DNA from: an uncultured Alphaproteobacteria bacterium
GTDB lineage: Bacteria > Pseudomonadota > Alphaproteobacteria > Rhodobacterales > Rhodobacteraceae
Direction: 5' to 3'
NCBI GenBank assembly: GCA_902599445.1
Contig: CACKFK010000005.1
Location: 1-64,000 of the forward strand
Length of the DNA stretch: 64,000 nucleotides
In this document: in pieces, positions 51,663-61,206 of the stretch
Layout: every line of letters starts with the position of its first letter
Position numbering within the stretch: the stretch's first letter is position 1
Program-made: the position numbers and the translations under genes
The notes under the pieces: generated by a model
The model's input: the letters and a program-made list of their open reading frames with translations, nothing else
What the model was told of the DNA's origin: nothing
Databases searched by the model: none

Positions 51663-54566
51663 ATGCGAAAAATTCTAAATGCGGGTATTTTCAAACGAGA
51701 TTTGTCTTTCCCTATTCATTTTCAAGGGCAAATAATTCCGGCAAGTCCAGGGGATACCCTGGCTTCTGCCATTCTGGCTAATAATAGGGAGCACACTATT
51801 AATTCATCTGTTTACAATTGCAGTGAGTCTCTAATTTCAACCTGCTCCAGTTCAGGTCACTTCTTGAATTTGGGAGAAAGTAAATTGGCATATTTAGACT
51901 GTTGGTTAGGTCAAGAAGTGTATCCAGGATTTACATTTAATAATCAAAAAAATAGGCATGACAGTGAAGACTGCCATCCTAGTGTAGGTAAACCAAATGC
52001 TAACCTTTTCCATAAAAGCCTAAAGGAGGCGAAAAAATTCTCAAAGGACCAACTTTTTAAACTCACTCCATGGTTGTCAAGGAATGAATTAGTAGATCCT
52101 GGTGTTAGAGAAAAAGAAGAAGGAATGACCTTTGCTGATGTAGAGCATGTATCCGTTGAGCTGCTAGTTGTAGGATCTGGAGTTGCAGGCTTGGTGGCTA
52201 GTTTGGCTTCTTCAAAGGCCGGTGTAAGGCTAATGCTTTTGGAAAGCGATTTCATATTGGGAGGAAGACTAAATAGCGAGGGCCAAAGCAATAATACATG
52301 GCTAAGGAATACTGTATTAGATTTAGAAAGCCATGAGCATGTCCGCATTTGCAATCGAACACAATTTTTAAAAAGGGATTCAGATGGAACTTTTTTGGCA
52401 ATAGAAAAGTGTTTCAAACTAGACGATACAAATAGTGCGCATCCAATCTTCAAACTTTTAAGGATTAAAGCAGAGCATGCGTTTATAGCTTGCGGTGCAA
52501 CAGAGAGAATACCAATATCTTTAAATAAAACAATACCAGGGATTATGTCAGCAGGTTTTTTTAATACTTGCCTAAATCGATTTGGCCTTGGTCCCAATGA
52601 CGGGGTCTCAATATATACGAACAATGATGCGGGTTGGAATACGGTTAAATATCTAATGAGTTTAGGATTAAAAATAGATGCTATCATTGATACAAGACTG
52701 AATTCCACTATGGTCGCTGATTATCCAGTTTTTCGTGGTGCTAGGATCATCAAAGTACTGGGAAAGTCTCACCTAAGAGGCATAATAATAAGAAATTCCC
52801 AAGGTCGTCGTACTAAAATTAAGACAAGCCTTTTGGCAGTTTCAGGAGGGTACAACGCAGATTTTGGTATAGTGGACAACAGTATTCAAAAGCTAGAATG
52901 GTGTCCTCGTTTGTCTTCTTTCAAAGCTCACCTTAACTCTCCTGACCTTACATTAGTAGGAGGTGCAAATGGAGTGTTTTGTCCTAACCATTCAATAGAG
53001 ACTACTTACTACTCGGCTTGTCAACTAATCAAAAATAAAGGTCTAAAGGTCATGGAGTGTGACTTGCCACATCTGGATAAGGAAAATTATGAATGCCAGA
53101 TTGTAGACAGGGATGAGGGGAGATTTCGTCAAAATTGGTTTAGGAAGTCATTAGAAAAGAATATCACCTATTTTGTTGAATCTTATAAGGAGAAAAAAAT
53201 TCACTATAAAAAAAACACCAATAAAATTGAAGAAATGAAATCGAATGCTTTGAGCATTTTTTCAAATGATGATGACGTTACAAACATAATAAAGAGTCAG
53301 ACGAGGGGTCCTGATATAGCTATAAGAGTCGCTAAGACAACTTTTGACATAACAAAACTATTCTCCATCGATAATGAAGGAAAAAGAATATTACAACCGT
53401 TCCGTGCTTTACCAGGTCATTTTGAGTATGAGAAACAGGGGGCACATTTGCAAAGGGATGGGGACTGGTTGATTCCGAGATGTTTCTTAAGGGAAAATTC
53501 CTTTTGTAAGGAGACAGACCTTATAAATCTCGAAATAGAAACCACTTGCAAGCATGTAGGTATCTCCGACATGTCAGATCTAATGAAAATAGAGATCACT
53601 GGGAAAAATGCGACAAACTTCATTCAAAAGAGTCTGGGCCTCAAAAAGGTCGACATACGAGTAGAAGAGTGTCAGGAAGGTTTTTTGATTGACAGAGATG
53701 GTAGCATTTTAGACCAAATGGCGATATTAAGGACGGGTCACAATAACTACATACTGACGGCAAGTAATTGCAATGAAACTACTTTGTACAATTATTTGAT
53801 TGATGTGTTGTTTAGTAGATGCGCCTATACTGGAGTTAACGTAAATTTAGTTACTGAATTTCATCAAGCGTATTCTGTGTGGGGGCCTCGCGCTGGAGAG
53901 TTGTTGGCAGGCATTTTAGGTTTGGAATCAACTGTATTAGATTTATTACCAATGAAGCCTAAAAAAATTAATTTCCAAAACTGCAAATGTGTTATCTATC
54001 GTAATGAAGAAAGGTCCATTCCGAGCTTTAGGCTTTTGATTTCGCCAAGTGATTCCTTGCAATTTCTTATGCAAATTAAAAAAAATCTTTCATCCTGTAA
54101 TGGATTGCTGATTGGTCGCTTTGCTGCTGAAACAATAGAATTAGAAAACTGGCGCATATCTTCCAAGAAATTACAGAAATTTTACAAAACTGGGAAACGG
54201 AAGGAAAGTTTTGAGACGCCTATTACTAGAAAAGATAAAAGGTTATTTGATCAGTTCTTAAGGTTTGAATCTCTTAAAGAAGAAAAATCTTATTATAGGA
54301 TAGCGGTTTTGCACTCTATAGGACCGACCAAGAATATTGTGGAAGGATCCGAGGTGCATAGCATTGATACGGGAGGAAAAAATTCACTCTTGGGCCAAGT
54401 TCTTGCTAGTTATTTTTCAAGAGTAAAAGGAACTTTTGTAGGATATGTTTACCTTGAGCAGGCAGAAAAAGTGCGAAAGAAACCTGTGGTCGTTTTAAAT
54501 CTTGGTAAACAGTATCAGACTGAATGTGAATTGAGTAGTTTTGATATGCTTAGTGGCAGTAGTTAG
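51663..54566 (+). CDS. soxA: Sarcosine oxidase alpha subunit-like protein (divergent)
   Basis: This 967-residue protein has the SoxA layout: an N-terminal ferredoxin-like domain without cluster cysteines (PASPGDTLASAILANN), a dinucleotide-binding domain (LLVVGSGVAGLVASLAS, about residues 165-181), TNNDAGWNTVKYL, GGANGVF, and a C-terminal GcvT/THF domain (from about 610). SoxA helps the heterotetramer oxidise sarcosine and give 5,10-methylene-THF. Several usual blocks are strongly altered, and an added Lys-rich stretch (about residues 510-540) is present. The ATG at 51663 follows AGGAAAA. Only the gamma subunit gene follows; beta and delta are absent locally, so function and substrate are uncertain. 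Confidence 0.8.
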   Translation: MRKILNAGIFKRDLSFPIHFQGQIIPASPGDTLASAILANNREHTINSSVYNCSESLISTCSSSGHFLNLGESKLAYLDCWLGQEVYPGFTFNNQKNRHDSEDCHPSVGKPNANLFHKSLKEAKKFSKDQLFKLTPWLSRNELVDPGVREKEEGMTFADVEHVSVELLVVGSGVAGLVASLASSKAGVRLMLLESDFILGGRLNSEGQSNNTWLRNTVLDLESHEHVRICNRTQFLKRDSDGTFLAIEKCFKLDDTNSAHPIFKLLRIKAEHAFIACGATERIPISLNKTIPGIMSAGFFNTCLNRFGLGPNDGVSIYTNNDAGWNTVKYLMSLGLKIDAIIDTRLNSTMVADYPVFRGARIIKVLGKSHLRGIIIRNSQGRRTKIKTSLLAVSGGYNADFGIVDNSIQKLEWCPRLSSFKAHLNSPDLTLVGGANGVFCPNHSIETTYYSACQLIKNKGLKVMECDLPHLDKENYECQIVDRDEGRFRQNWFRKSLEKNITYFVESYKEKKIHYKKNTNKIEEMKSNALSIFSNDDDVTNIIKSQTRGPDIAIRVAKTTFDITKLFSIDNEGKRILQPFRALPGHFEYEKQGAHLQRDGDWLIPRCFLRENSFCKETDLINLEIETTCKHVGISDMSDLMKIEITGKNATNFIQKSLGLKKVDIRVEECQEGFLIDRDGSILDQMAILRTGHNNYILTASNCNETTLYNYLIDVLFSRCAYTGVNVNLVTEFHQAYSVWGPRAGELLAGILGLESTVLDLLPMKPKKINFQNCKCVIYRNEERSIPSFRLLISPSDSLQFLMQIKKNLSSCNGLLIGRFAAETIELENWRISSKKLQKFYKTGKRKESFETPITRKDKRLFDQFLRFESLKEEKSYYRIAVLHSIGPTKNIVEGSEVHSIDTGGKNSLLGQVLASYFSRVKGTFVGYVYLEQAEKVRKKPVVVLNLGKQYQTECELSSFDMLSGSS

Positions 54567-54567
54567 C

Positions 54568-55176
54568 ATGCAATTACGTGCTAATAGGGCAAAAGAGCTT
54601 AAGAAGGGTTCAAATAAAATCAGCAAATTGTCAGTTTATTCTGAGATATTGGCTCCAAAGAAAATATTATTTTTTCATTGCCATGCAAATAATGTCAAAG
54701 GGTTTATATCTTATTTGTCTAAGACATTTCACCTTTCCGTGCCTAAAGTAGGATCTTTGACAGAAGTTAAGGGAAAACAATTAATCCATGCGACTGATTC
54801 TTTATACATATTTATAATTATGGGGGATGGTCTGAATAAAAAAGCCATGAAGGATTTATCTGGATTTGGGAAGCTTCAGGACCGTTCAGCAGGGTTAGTT
54901 ATGTTGAGAATTGATGGAATAGAATCATGTCAACTAGTTAATAGGTTGGTCGGAATTGATGCCGAAGCGATGGAAAATAGTCAAAATCATGCGGTGGCAC
55001 TATCCTCCCACATAGGTTATCTTAGTAAGATAAATACCACGGTTTTTGAATTAATAATTCCATGTAGTTATTTGGCTTATTTCACGTCGGGCATTGATGC
55101 CATTTCATTTAGGTTAGATAGCATGAAGGAATCAGAAATTAAGCTAGATGACTTGTTTTCAAAATTAAGAAGCTAA
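54568..55176 (+). CDS. soxG: Sarcosine oxidase gamma subunit-like protein
   Basis: This protein of about 202 residues fits the small gamma subunit by position directly after soxA and by a weak GcvT-like pattern (GLVMLRIDGIESCQLVNRLVGIDAEAMENSQ in parts, near residue 110; then HIGYLSKINTTVFELIIPCSYLAYF). I use ATG 54568, one base after the soxA stop; GTG 54553 would overlap soxA. The sequence is poorly conserved, so the call rests mainly on context. It ends inside the convergent class III aminotransferase gene (12-bp overlap). Confidence 0.65.
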   Translation: MQLRANRAKELKKGSNKISKLSVYSEILAPKKILFFHCHANNVKGFISYLSKTFHLSVPKVGSLTEVKGKQLIHATDSLYIFIIMGDGLNKKAMKDLSGFGKLQDRSAGLVMLRIDGIESCQLVNRLVGIDAEAMENSQNHAVALSSHIGYLSKINTTVFELIIPCSYLAYFTSGIDAISFRLDSMKESEIKLDDLFSKLRS

Positions 55177-56568
55177 GAGCCCTTTTTGTTTAAGTTCTTT
55201 TTGGGATTTGTCTAAGCATGTCCAGACTATGTTGGTTAATTCATCAATTTCAGAAGCTTTGATGATCAAAGGCGGTGATATAATCATTTTATCCTCAACA
55301 GCACGCATTATTAAACCATGATTGAGACAGATATTTCGGGTAATTATCCCTGCGTGGCCTGAATCTGTAAATGGGGATTTGGATGACTTATCTGGTGTAA
55401 GCTCAAGAGCCCCCATTAAGCCATTAACCCTAGCTTCTCCCACAAGTGGATGCTCGCCCAGTGCATGCCATTTTTTAGCCATGTACTTAGCAGTATGTGA
55501 ATTGACTTTTTCGATTATGTTCTCTTCTTCAAGAATTCTGAGATTCTCTAGTGAAACGGCAGCAGAAACTGGATGGGCTGAATAGGTATACCCGTGGTTA
55601 AATTCGCCTCCTTTTTGTTCAAGGGTGGCAGCTATTTTAGTTGATACTATTGATCCTCCAATTGGTTGATAACCGGATGACATGCCTTTAGCTATAGTGA
55701 TTATATCTGGCTTTACCCCATACTGTTGACATCCAAACCATGACCCCAATCTACCAAAACCACAGATCACTTCATCTACAATAAGAAGGATATCACTTTC
55801 TCGGCAGATTCTTTCTATCTCAGGCCAATAAGTGTCAGGCGGAATTATCACTCCTCCTGCTCCCTGTATTGGTTCTCCTATGAATGCCCCAATCCTTTCT
55901 CGACCATATTTTTCTATTACATCTTTTAGCTCTCGTGCTTTCATCAAACCAAATTCATCAGGAGTTACGTCTTTGCCTTCACCATACCAATAAGGTTGAT
56001 TAATATGAATTATGTCCGGTATTGGTAAGCCACCTTGCGCGTGCATTGTGTGCATGCCACCTAAGCTAGCAGCCCCCATCGATGAACCGTGATAAGAATT
56101 TTTTCTTGAAACAATAACTGACTTTTCTGGCATACCAAGACTAGTCCAATAATGTCTAACTAATCTAATATTCGTCTCATTGGCTTCTGATCCGGAGCCA
56201 CTAAAAAAAACATGATCAAGACCTTCAGGTGCCAATAACGCTAGTTTAGTTGCGAGTTCTATAGCTGGCGGATGACTAGTTTGGAAAAAGGTGTTATAGT
56301 AAGGGAGTTCCTCCATCTGCTTTTTTGCTGCTATGGCTAATTCACTTCTTCCATATCCAATATTCACACACCACAATCCTGCCATACCATCTAAATATTT
56401 TTTACCGTCATTGTCATATATGTAAATACCTTCACCTCTGACAATTATTCGGGGCTTTTGAGACCGCAATTCTTTCTGATCTGTAAAGGGATGAAGGTGG
56501 TGAGTTAGGTCAAGCTCTTGTAGAATTTTCGTGGGTTTTTGATTAGTCATTGGAGGTGGATTTACCAT
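55165..56568 (-). CDS. Class III omega-aminotransferase
   Basis: This 467-residue PLP enzyme is of the omega-amino acid:pyruvate type. It has DNDGKKYLDGMAGLWCVNIGYGR near the N-terminus, FFSGSGSEANETNIRLVRHYW, the Asp of LLIVDEVICGFGRLGSWFG and the PLP lysine in ITIAKGMSSGYQPIGG (quoted in parts). Substrates in the family include taurine, putrescine, beta-alanine and hypotaurine. The gene is convergent with soxG and monocistronic. The C-terminal ISPPLIIKASEIDEL is normal, so the enzyme looks intact. Confidence 0.88.
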   Translation of the reverse strand: MVNPPPMTNQKPTKILQELDLTHHLHPFTDQKELRSQKPRIIVRGEGIYIYDNDGKKYLDGMAGLWCVNIGYGRSELAIAAKKQMEELPYYNTFFQTSHPPAIELATKLALLAPEGLDHVFFSGSGSEANETNIRLVRHYWTSLGMPEKSVIVSRKNSYHGSSMGAASLGGMHTMHAQGGLPIPDIIHINQPYWYGEGKDVTPDEFGLMKARELKDVIEKYGRERIGAFIGEPIQGAGGVIIPPDTYWPEIERICRESDILLIVDEVICGFGRLGSWFGCQQYGVKPDIITIAKGMSSGYQPIGGSIVSTKIAATLEQKGGEFNHGYTYSAHPVSAAVSLENLRILEEENIIEKVNSHTAKYMAKKWHALGEHPLVGEARVNGLMGALELTPDKSSKSPFTDSGHAGIITRNICLNHGLIMRAVEDKMIISPPLIIKASEIDELTNIVWTCLDKSQKELKQKGLLAS

Positions 56569-56648
56569 TTTAGTTGTCCGTTTCTACTTACTAATCTTTT
56601 CTAACTTTGTAATGATAATAGAATAAATAAACCTAGTTCAAAAAATCT

Positions 56649-56723
56649 GGTACCGAGGGTAGGGATTGAACCTACGACCAATTGGTCCACAACCAACTGC
56701 TCTACCACTGAGCTACCTCGGCA
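56649..56723 (-). tRNA. tRNA-His (anticodon GTG), no encoded G-1, A73
   Basis: The minus strand gives a cloverleaf with acceptor GCCGAGG/CCTCGGT, anticodon loop TTGTGGA (GTG) and T-arm GTAGG-TTCAATC-CCTAC. The base before G1 is T, so no G-1 is encoded, and the discriminator is A73 followed by encoded CCA. Loss of G-1 and of C73 is a known peculiarity of a group of alphaproteobacteria with a matching histidyl-tRNA synthetase, and supports the taxonomic placement. Confidence 0.93.
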
Positions 56724-56959
56724 CATGTTCTCTGAATTACCTTAAAAATAGGTTCCTTTCAAGAGATAAACATTAAGGAGAAATCTCAATAATTTATAGT
56801 TACTTTCATTATGGGTAGGGCTTGGATTTCGAGAAAACACTATCTTCTTGAGATAATTCTTTTTGAATTTTTTTATATTAACCTGGGGTTGCATCCGCAA
56901 TGCAGGTTTGGAGTTAGTTAGTTGTTCTCCAGTTTTAAAATACTAAGGAAGTGTTTTTC
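56724..56959. other. Gene-free AT-rich stretch upstream of the 6S RNA candidate
   Basis: No gene is visible. It should hold the promoter of tRNA-His on the minus strand and that of the 6S RNA candidate on the plus strand, but no convincing -35/-10 pair stands out. Confidence 0.4.
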
Positions 56960-57130
56960 ATTCTTTCACAATAGGATCTTTTTTGTTATTCATTCACATG
57001 TGAGTTCTGGCCTCTCCGTTAAGAATTATCCTAGTGGCCTTACATTCTCGAAAGGGAACTGGCTCTGTTTAGGATTCTGGTCCTTTATATACCGGTGCCC
57101 ACCTGGTTAAACAGGCTCTCGAGGGTTATG
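56960..57130 (+). ncRNA. ssrS: Candidate 6S RNA (ends approximate)
   Basis: The region just upstream of the 5-formyl-THF cyclo-ligase gene, where 6S RNA sits in most proteobacteria, folds into a rod: AGT-GG-CCTT paired with AAGG-GA-ACT (57032-57058), ATCCT with AGGAT, and GGC...CCG with CGG-GCC. The 3' strand GGTGCCCACCTGGTTAAACAGG contains the small CCTG/CAGG hairpin expected beside the open promoter-like bubble. 6S RNA binds RNA polymerase and lowers housekeeping transcription in stationary phase. Ends were not resolved and the closing stem is not obvious. Confidence 0.5.
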
Positions 57131-57201
57131 ACTTAACGTTTGTGCTGGTCTCACACACGAGGTTTTTTACCTGAAATTCAGTAATTAGGAAATTAATAGC
57201 A

Positions 57202-57786
57202 GTGTCTGTCCCACAAGATAAGCAAGCCTTAAGGCAGATTAGTAAAAGTTTAAGAAAAAAAGCTTTTGATGCATATGGATTGGATGTAGCAATCTTGATA
57301 TCCAAGCATTTTGAGGATTGGTTCAAAAAGAAAAAAGATTTTAAAACTATCGCTTTTTATTACCCAATAAAAACAGAAGTAGATCCCTTTCCAACAATTA
57401 ATGCGCTTAAAGGAATTCCTGTGAGGTTTTGTTTGCCAGTCGTCACTGGACCTAAATCACCTCTTACATTTAGGGAATGGTTTGAGGATTCTGAACTTAT
57501 GATTTCAAGCTATGGTGCAAAAATTCCTAGAGAGGGTCAATCACTTATACCAGATCTAGTTATTACCCCATTACTTGCCTTTGATCAGGCTGGATCACGG
57601 TTAGGCTATGGAGGAGGGTTCTATGATAGAACTATCGAGGTCTTGAGGGGTAAAAAAGATATTTTGGTATTAGGATTAGCTTTTGAATGTCAGAGAACAG
57701 ATGCTTTGATGCCAACAGAGCCAAATGATCAGAAGATTGATTCAGTGCTTACAGAGAAAGGTTTTTATTTCTTTAGGAATACTTAG
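57202..57786 (+). CDS. ygfA: 5-formyltetrahydrofolate cyclo-ligase
   Basis: This 194-residue enzyme returns 5-formyl-THF to the 5,10-methenyl form using ATP. The signature GSRLGYGGGFYDRTIE (about residues 132-147) is present, with the N-terminal RQISKSLRKKAF and FYYPIKTEVD. It starts with GTG at 57202 with AGGA about 12 nt upstream. Genetic linkage to 6S RNA upstream is widespread. It adds to the folate/C1 genes of the window. Confidence 0.92.
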   Translation: MSVPQDKQALRQISKSLRKKAFDAYGLDVAILISKHFEDWFKKKKDFKTIAFYYPIKTEVDPFPTINALKGIPVRFCLPVVTGPKSPLTFREWFEDSELMISSYGAKIPREGQSLIPDLVITPLLAFDQAGSRLGYGGGFYDRTIEVLRGKKDILVLGLAFECQRTDALMPTEPNDQKIDSVLTEKGFYFFRNT

Positions 57787-57829
57787 CCTAAATTATTGAA
57801 TTCAGTAGCTAGAAGCTATATAGTTTGGT

Positions 57830-58642
57830 ATGCGAATATTGTTCCTTGGAGATATAGTTGGTAGGACAGGCCGAGAAGCGATTTCAAATAACATTGAAAA
57901 AGTTCGCAATAGACTAAAAATTGACTTCATTATCGTTAACGCAGAAAATGCCACCTCTGGAGCGGGCCTTTCAGCAAACCATGCAGTTGAATTGCTCAAG
58001 GCTGGTGTGAATTGTATAACTTTAGGAGACCATGCTTTTGATCAGCAAGAAATGGTGAATTTTGCTGAAAAGGAAATAAGGGTAGTAAGACCCTTGAACT
58101 ATGCCAAGTCAGCCCCAGGTCGTGGTGCGAGGCTCTTAGAATTGCACAATGGTAAGAAAATCTTGGTTGTGCAGGTTTTAGGTCAAGTATTCATGAAAAG
58201 ACCGTTCTCAGATCCTTTTGAAGCTTTAGAATCTGAACTTAAAAAATACAACCTCAATGGAAATGTAGATGCTATCTTTGTTGATATTCACGCAGAAGCT
58301 ACTTCTGAAAAAAACGCGTTAGGGCAACATTTTGATGGTAGAGTTTCTATGATAGCGGGCACCCATACTCATGTCCCAACATCGGATACTAGAATACTTC
58401 CCAAAGGAACCGCATATCAAACTGATGCGGGCATGTGTGGAGATTACCAGAGCGTCATCGGAATGGACAAAAGTGAACCAATTAGAAGATTTAGAACCGG
58501 AATGTCCCTGGAAAGATTCAAACCTGCTTGTGGCGAAGCCACTTTATCTGGATTAATAGTTGACGTAGGATCAGATGGGTTGGCAGAGAAAGTGATACCT
58601 TTTAGTTATAAAGGGTTATTAAATCAACACGGTATGGATTGA
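57830..58642 (+). CDS. YmdB-family metallophosphoesterase
   Basis: This 270-residue protein is of the TIGR00282/YmdB family of calcineurin-like phosphoesterases. Metal ligands are visible in FLGDIVGRTGREAI, VNAENATSGAGLS, TLGDHAFDQQE, DIHAEATSEKNALG and GTHTHVPTSD. Bacillus YmdB hydrolyses cyclic nucleotides and affects RNA and biofilm; the role in proteobacteria is not known. It lies between ygfA (43 nt) and the SLC13 permease gene (9 nt), an order common in alphaproteobacteria. Confidence 0.9.
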   Translation: MRILFLGDIVGRTGREAISNNIEKVRNRLKIDFIIVNAENATSGAGLSANHAVELLKAGVNCITLGDHAFDQQEMVNFAEKEIRVVRPLNYAKSAPGRGARLLELHNGKKILVVQVLGQVFMKRPFSDPFEALESELKKYNLNGNVDAIFVDIHAEATSEKNALGQHFDGRVSMIAGTHTHVPTSDTRILPKGTAYQTDAGMCGDYQSVIGMDKSEPIRRFRTGMSLERFKPACGEATLSGLIVDVGSDGLAEKVIPFSYKGLLNQHGMD

Positions 58643-58651
58643 GATAACCAT

Positions 58652-60418
58652 ATGTTGTTGATGGAATATTATGATATTACAATATCCGTTATTTTACTTG
58701 CCCTGATGTTTCTAGGGTTTCTCATAGAACCCATTCCAGTTGAGGTGACAGCCCTTACAACGGCTGTTTTTATGATAATGCTTGGCGTTTTACCAGCTCA
58801 GGAATTCCTGTCAATTCTGTCAAATCCCGCTCCCTGGACTATTATGGCAATGTTTGTTCTTTCAGGAGCATTAGTACGAACTGGACTGCTAAACAAAATG
58901 GGAGAATTTATATCTAATAACTCAAAAACTAGACCCACTGTGGTTGTGGTTTTGCTAGCTATAATAACAATCTTAGCTTCTGCATTTATAAACAATACTC
59001 CAGTAGTAGTTGTACTTATTCCAATTGTGATAAAATTGGCCTCAGAAATGAATACATCAGCTTCTAAGTTTCTAATTCCATTATCTTATCTTGCGATAAT
59101 GGGGGGAATGTTGACCTTGATAGGAACCTCTACGAATCTTTTAATTGATGGCGTGGCTCAGACATATAATCTACGACCTTTTGGTATGTTTGAAATTACC
59201 CCAGTAGCTGCAGTCTTAGCCTTATTCGGTATTGTTTATTTATGGTTATTTTCACCATTACTTTTGCCCCATCGAAATTCGATGACTGAAATACTGTCAG
59301 AGCGCAATAGAATGAGTTTTTTGACAGAAGTTGTCATACCGAGAGGGTCACAATTGATTGACCAAATATCGATCGGAGCAAGTATTTTTAATAGAGATGG
59401 GATGAGAGTTGTTGATATAATAAGAAATGACGAGTCTTTAGGTGCTGCCTCTGACACTTTGTTATTTAAGGCTGGAGACAAGGTGGTTTTAAGAACTCAA
59501 ATGGGGGAGTTAATGGGTTTGAAGGAAAGTACTGACCTTAGTATGATTGATCCCTTAACATCAAAACAGACAATTACAGTGGAAGCTTTAATACCTCCTG
59601 GTTGCCGTTTGGTGGGACGAACTCTTGGACAGTTAAGATTAAGAAGGCGATTTGGTGTTTATATTCTAGCAATACATAGAAGAAACAAGAACATAGATAA
59701 GCAACTTGAAAATATTGTAGTACGTGTGGGTGATACATTATTGATTGAGGGGTCAATAGACGATATCCAAAAGTTAGCGTTGGACGCAGATCTTGCCCTA
59801 TTAGCAGAACCAAATGTTAGAGCTTATAGGAGAAAACATGCCCCATTAGTAATTATTGCCTTAGTTGGGTTAGTACTGGTTAGTTCACTTGGATTAGCTT
59901 CTTTGTTTATCTTAGCCCTTGCAGGAGTAGTTTTTGTTCTTTGTACCAAATGTATAGATATAGAAGAAGCATATGAGTTCATCGATGGCAAGATATTAGT
60001 GCTAGTCTTCTCGATGTTGGCAATAGGTCGGTCTTTAGAGTTGACTGGAGTAATTAGCAGTTTTACTGAACTTATTCAGCCCTATATTCATTTATTTCCA
60101 TTACCTATAATATTATGGCTCTTGTATCTCTTTACATCGGTTTTGACAGAGCTCGTCTCAAACAATGCAGTAGCAGTCGTGATAACTCCAATTGCCATTT
60201 CTTTAGCATCAAGTTTAGGACTGGATCCAAGAGCATTTGTTATGGTGATCATGATAGCTGCTTCGGCAAGTTTTGCTACCCCAATTGGTTATCAAACAAA
60301 CACTATGGTATACGGACCTGGGGGGTACAAATTTACAGATTTTTTAAGGGCTGGTTTGCCTCTAAATCTTCTTTTTGGTATATTGACAGCTATGCTTATT
60401 TTCTTTTTTTATATATGA
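58652..60418 (+). CDS. SLC13-family permease with two RCK_C (TrkA-C) domains
   Basis: This 588-residue inner-membrane protein belongs to the DASS/SLC13 (ArsB/NhaD-like) carriers. About five helices (1-195; the NNTPVVVVLIPIV signature near 113) are followed by two cytoplasmic TrkA-C regulatory domains (about 215-295 and 300-380; GCRLVGRTLGQLRLRRRFGVYILAIHR in parts) and a second set of helices with the symmetric SNNAVAVVITPIA. Substrates in the family are sulfate, dicarboxylates or similar anions. It starts 9 nt after the YmdB-like gene. Confidence 0.9.
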   Translation: MLLMEYYDITISVILLALMFLGFLIEPIPVEVTALTTAVFMIMLGVLPAQEFLSILSNPAPWTIMAMFVLSGALVRTGLLNKMGEFISNNSKTRPTVVVVLLAIITILASAFINNTPVVVVLIPIVIKLASEMNTSASKFLIPLSYLAIMGGMLTLIGTSTNLLIDGVAQTYNLRPFGMFEITPVAAVLALFGIVYLWLFSPLLLPHRNSMTEILSERNRMSFLTEVVIPRGSQLIDQISIGASIFNRDGMRVVDIIRNDESLGAASDTLLFKAGDKVVLRTQMGELMGLKESTDLSMIDPLTSKQTITVEALIPPGCRLVGRTLGQLRLRRRFGVYILAIHRRNKNIDKQLENIVVRVGDTLLIEGSIDDIQKLALDADLALLAEPNVRAYRRKHAPLVIIALVGLVLVSSLGLASLFILALAGVVFVLCTKCIDIEEAYEFIDGKILVLVFSMLAIGRSLELTGVISSFTELIQPYIHLFPLPIILWLLYLFTSVLTELVSNNAVAVVITPIAISLASSLGLDPRAFVMVIMIAASASFATPIGYQTNTMVYGPGGYKFTDFLRAGLPLNLLFGILTAMLIFFFYI

Positions 60419-60483
60419 GGAAAATTACATGATTTTTTTTATGAGGAGATTTTTTTTTGCGGATCGGGAGGAAGGAATAACTC

Positions 60484-61206
60484 ATGGCAGGACATTCAAA
60501 ATGGGCCAATATACAGCACCGCAAAGGTAGACAGGATGCTGTTCGCTCAAAATTGTTCTCAAAAATTTCTAAAGAAATCACCGTAGCAGCAAAGCTTGGT
60601 GATCCTGACGTTGATAAAAATCCAAGACTTCGTTTGGCGGTAAAAGAAGCTCGAGCTAACTCAGTTCCTAAAGATGTTATAGAAAGAGCGATAAAAAAAT
60701 CTCAAGCTGCGGAAAATACAAATTATGAGGAGATACGATATGAAGGCTATGGACCAGGGGGCATAGCCATTATGGTAGAAGCTTTAACGGATAACCGCAA
60801 TAGAACGGCTTCAAACATTCGATCTATTTTTGTAAAATATGGTGGGAACCTTGGGGAAACAGGTTCAGTAGCTTTCATGTTTGACCGATTGGGGTTCATA
60901 GCTTATCCACGGTCTTCTGGTACTGAAGAAAAGATGATGGAACTAGCCATTGACTGTGGGGCTATAGACATGGAGTCAGAAGATGATGCCTATTTGTTTT
61001 ACTGTGAAAGTGCAGAGCTGTCATCTATGGCCGAACAGCTTGAAGATCAGTTGGGCGATAGTTTGACGACTAAATTAATATGGAAGCCACAGAATTCGGT
61101 CGATGTCAATGATGAACAAATCCAAACAATTACAAAATTGATGGATGCTCTAGAAAGTGATGACGATGTACAAAGTGTTCATTCAAATTCAACATTTCAC
61201 GATTAA
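60484..61206 (+). CDS. yebC: YebC/PmpR-family protein (TACO1-like)
   Basis: This 240-residue protein begins with the invariant [19 protein letters not shown] and has the usual three-domain layout, with the [21 protein letters not shown] hinge (about residues 80-100). Members are described as transcription regulators and, more recently, as translation factors helping polyproline synthesis. A strong GGGAGGAAGG ribosome binding site precedes the ATG. It is the only putative transcription regulator in the window. The stretch before it has two ATGAGGA-plus-T-run repeats (60414-60452). Confidence 0.95.
   Translation: MAGHSKWANIQHRKGRQDAVRSKLFSKISKEITVAAKLGDPDVDKNPRLRLAVKEARANSVPKDVIERAIKKSQAAENTNYEEIRYEGYGPGGIAIMVEALTDNRNRTASNIRSIFVKYGGNLGETGSVAFMFDRLGFIAYPRSSGTEEKMMELAIDCGAIDMESEDDAYLFYCESAELSSMAEQLEDQLGDSLTTKLIWKPQNSVDVNDEQIQTITKLMDALESDDDVQSVHSNSTFHD

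Noticed and set aside
56922-57110. 62-residue ORF in the intergenic region
   Set aside because: It lies within the 6S RNA candidate, has no ribosome binding site and its composition looks non-coding.
60414-60452. Repeated ATGAGGA plus T-run before yebC as a regulatory repeat
   Set aside because: Only two imperfect copies are present, and one is explained by the end of the permease gene.
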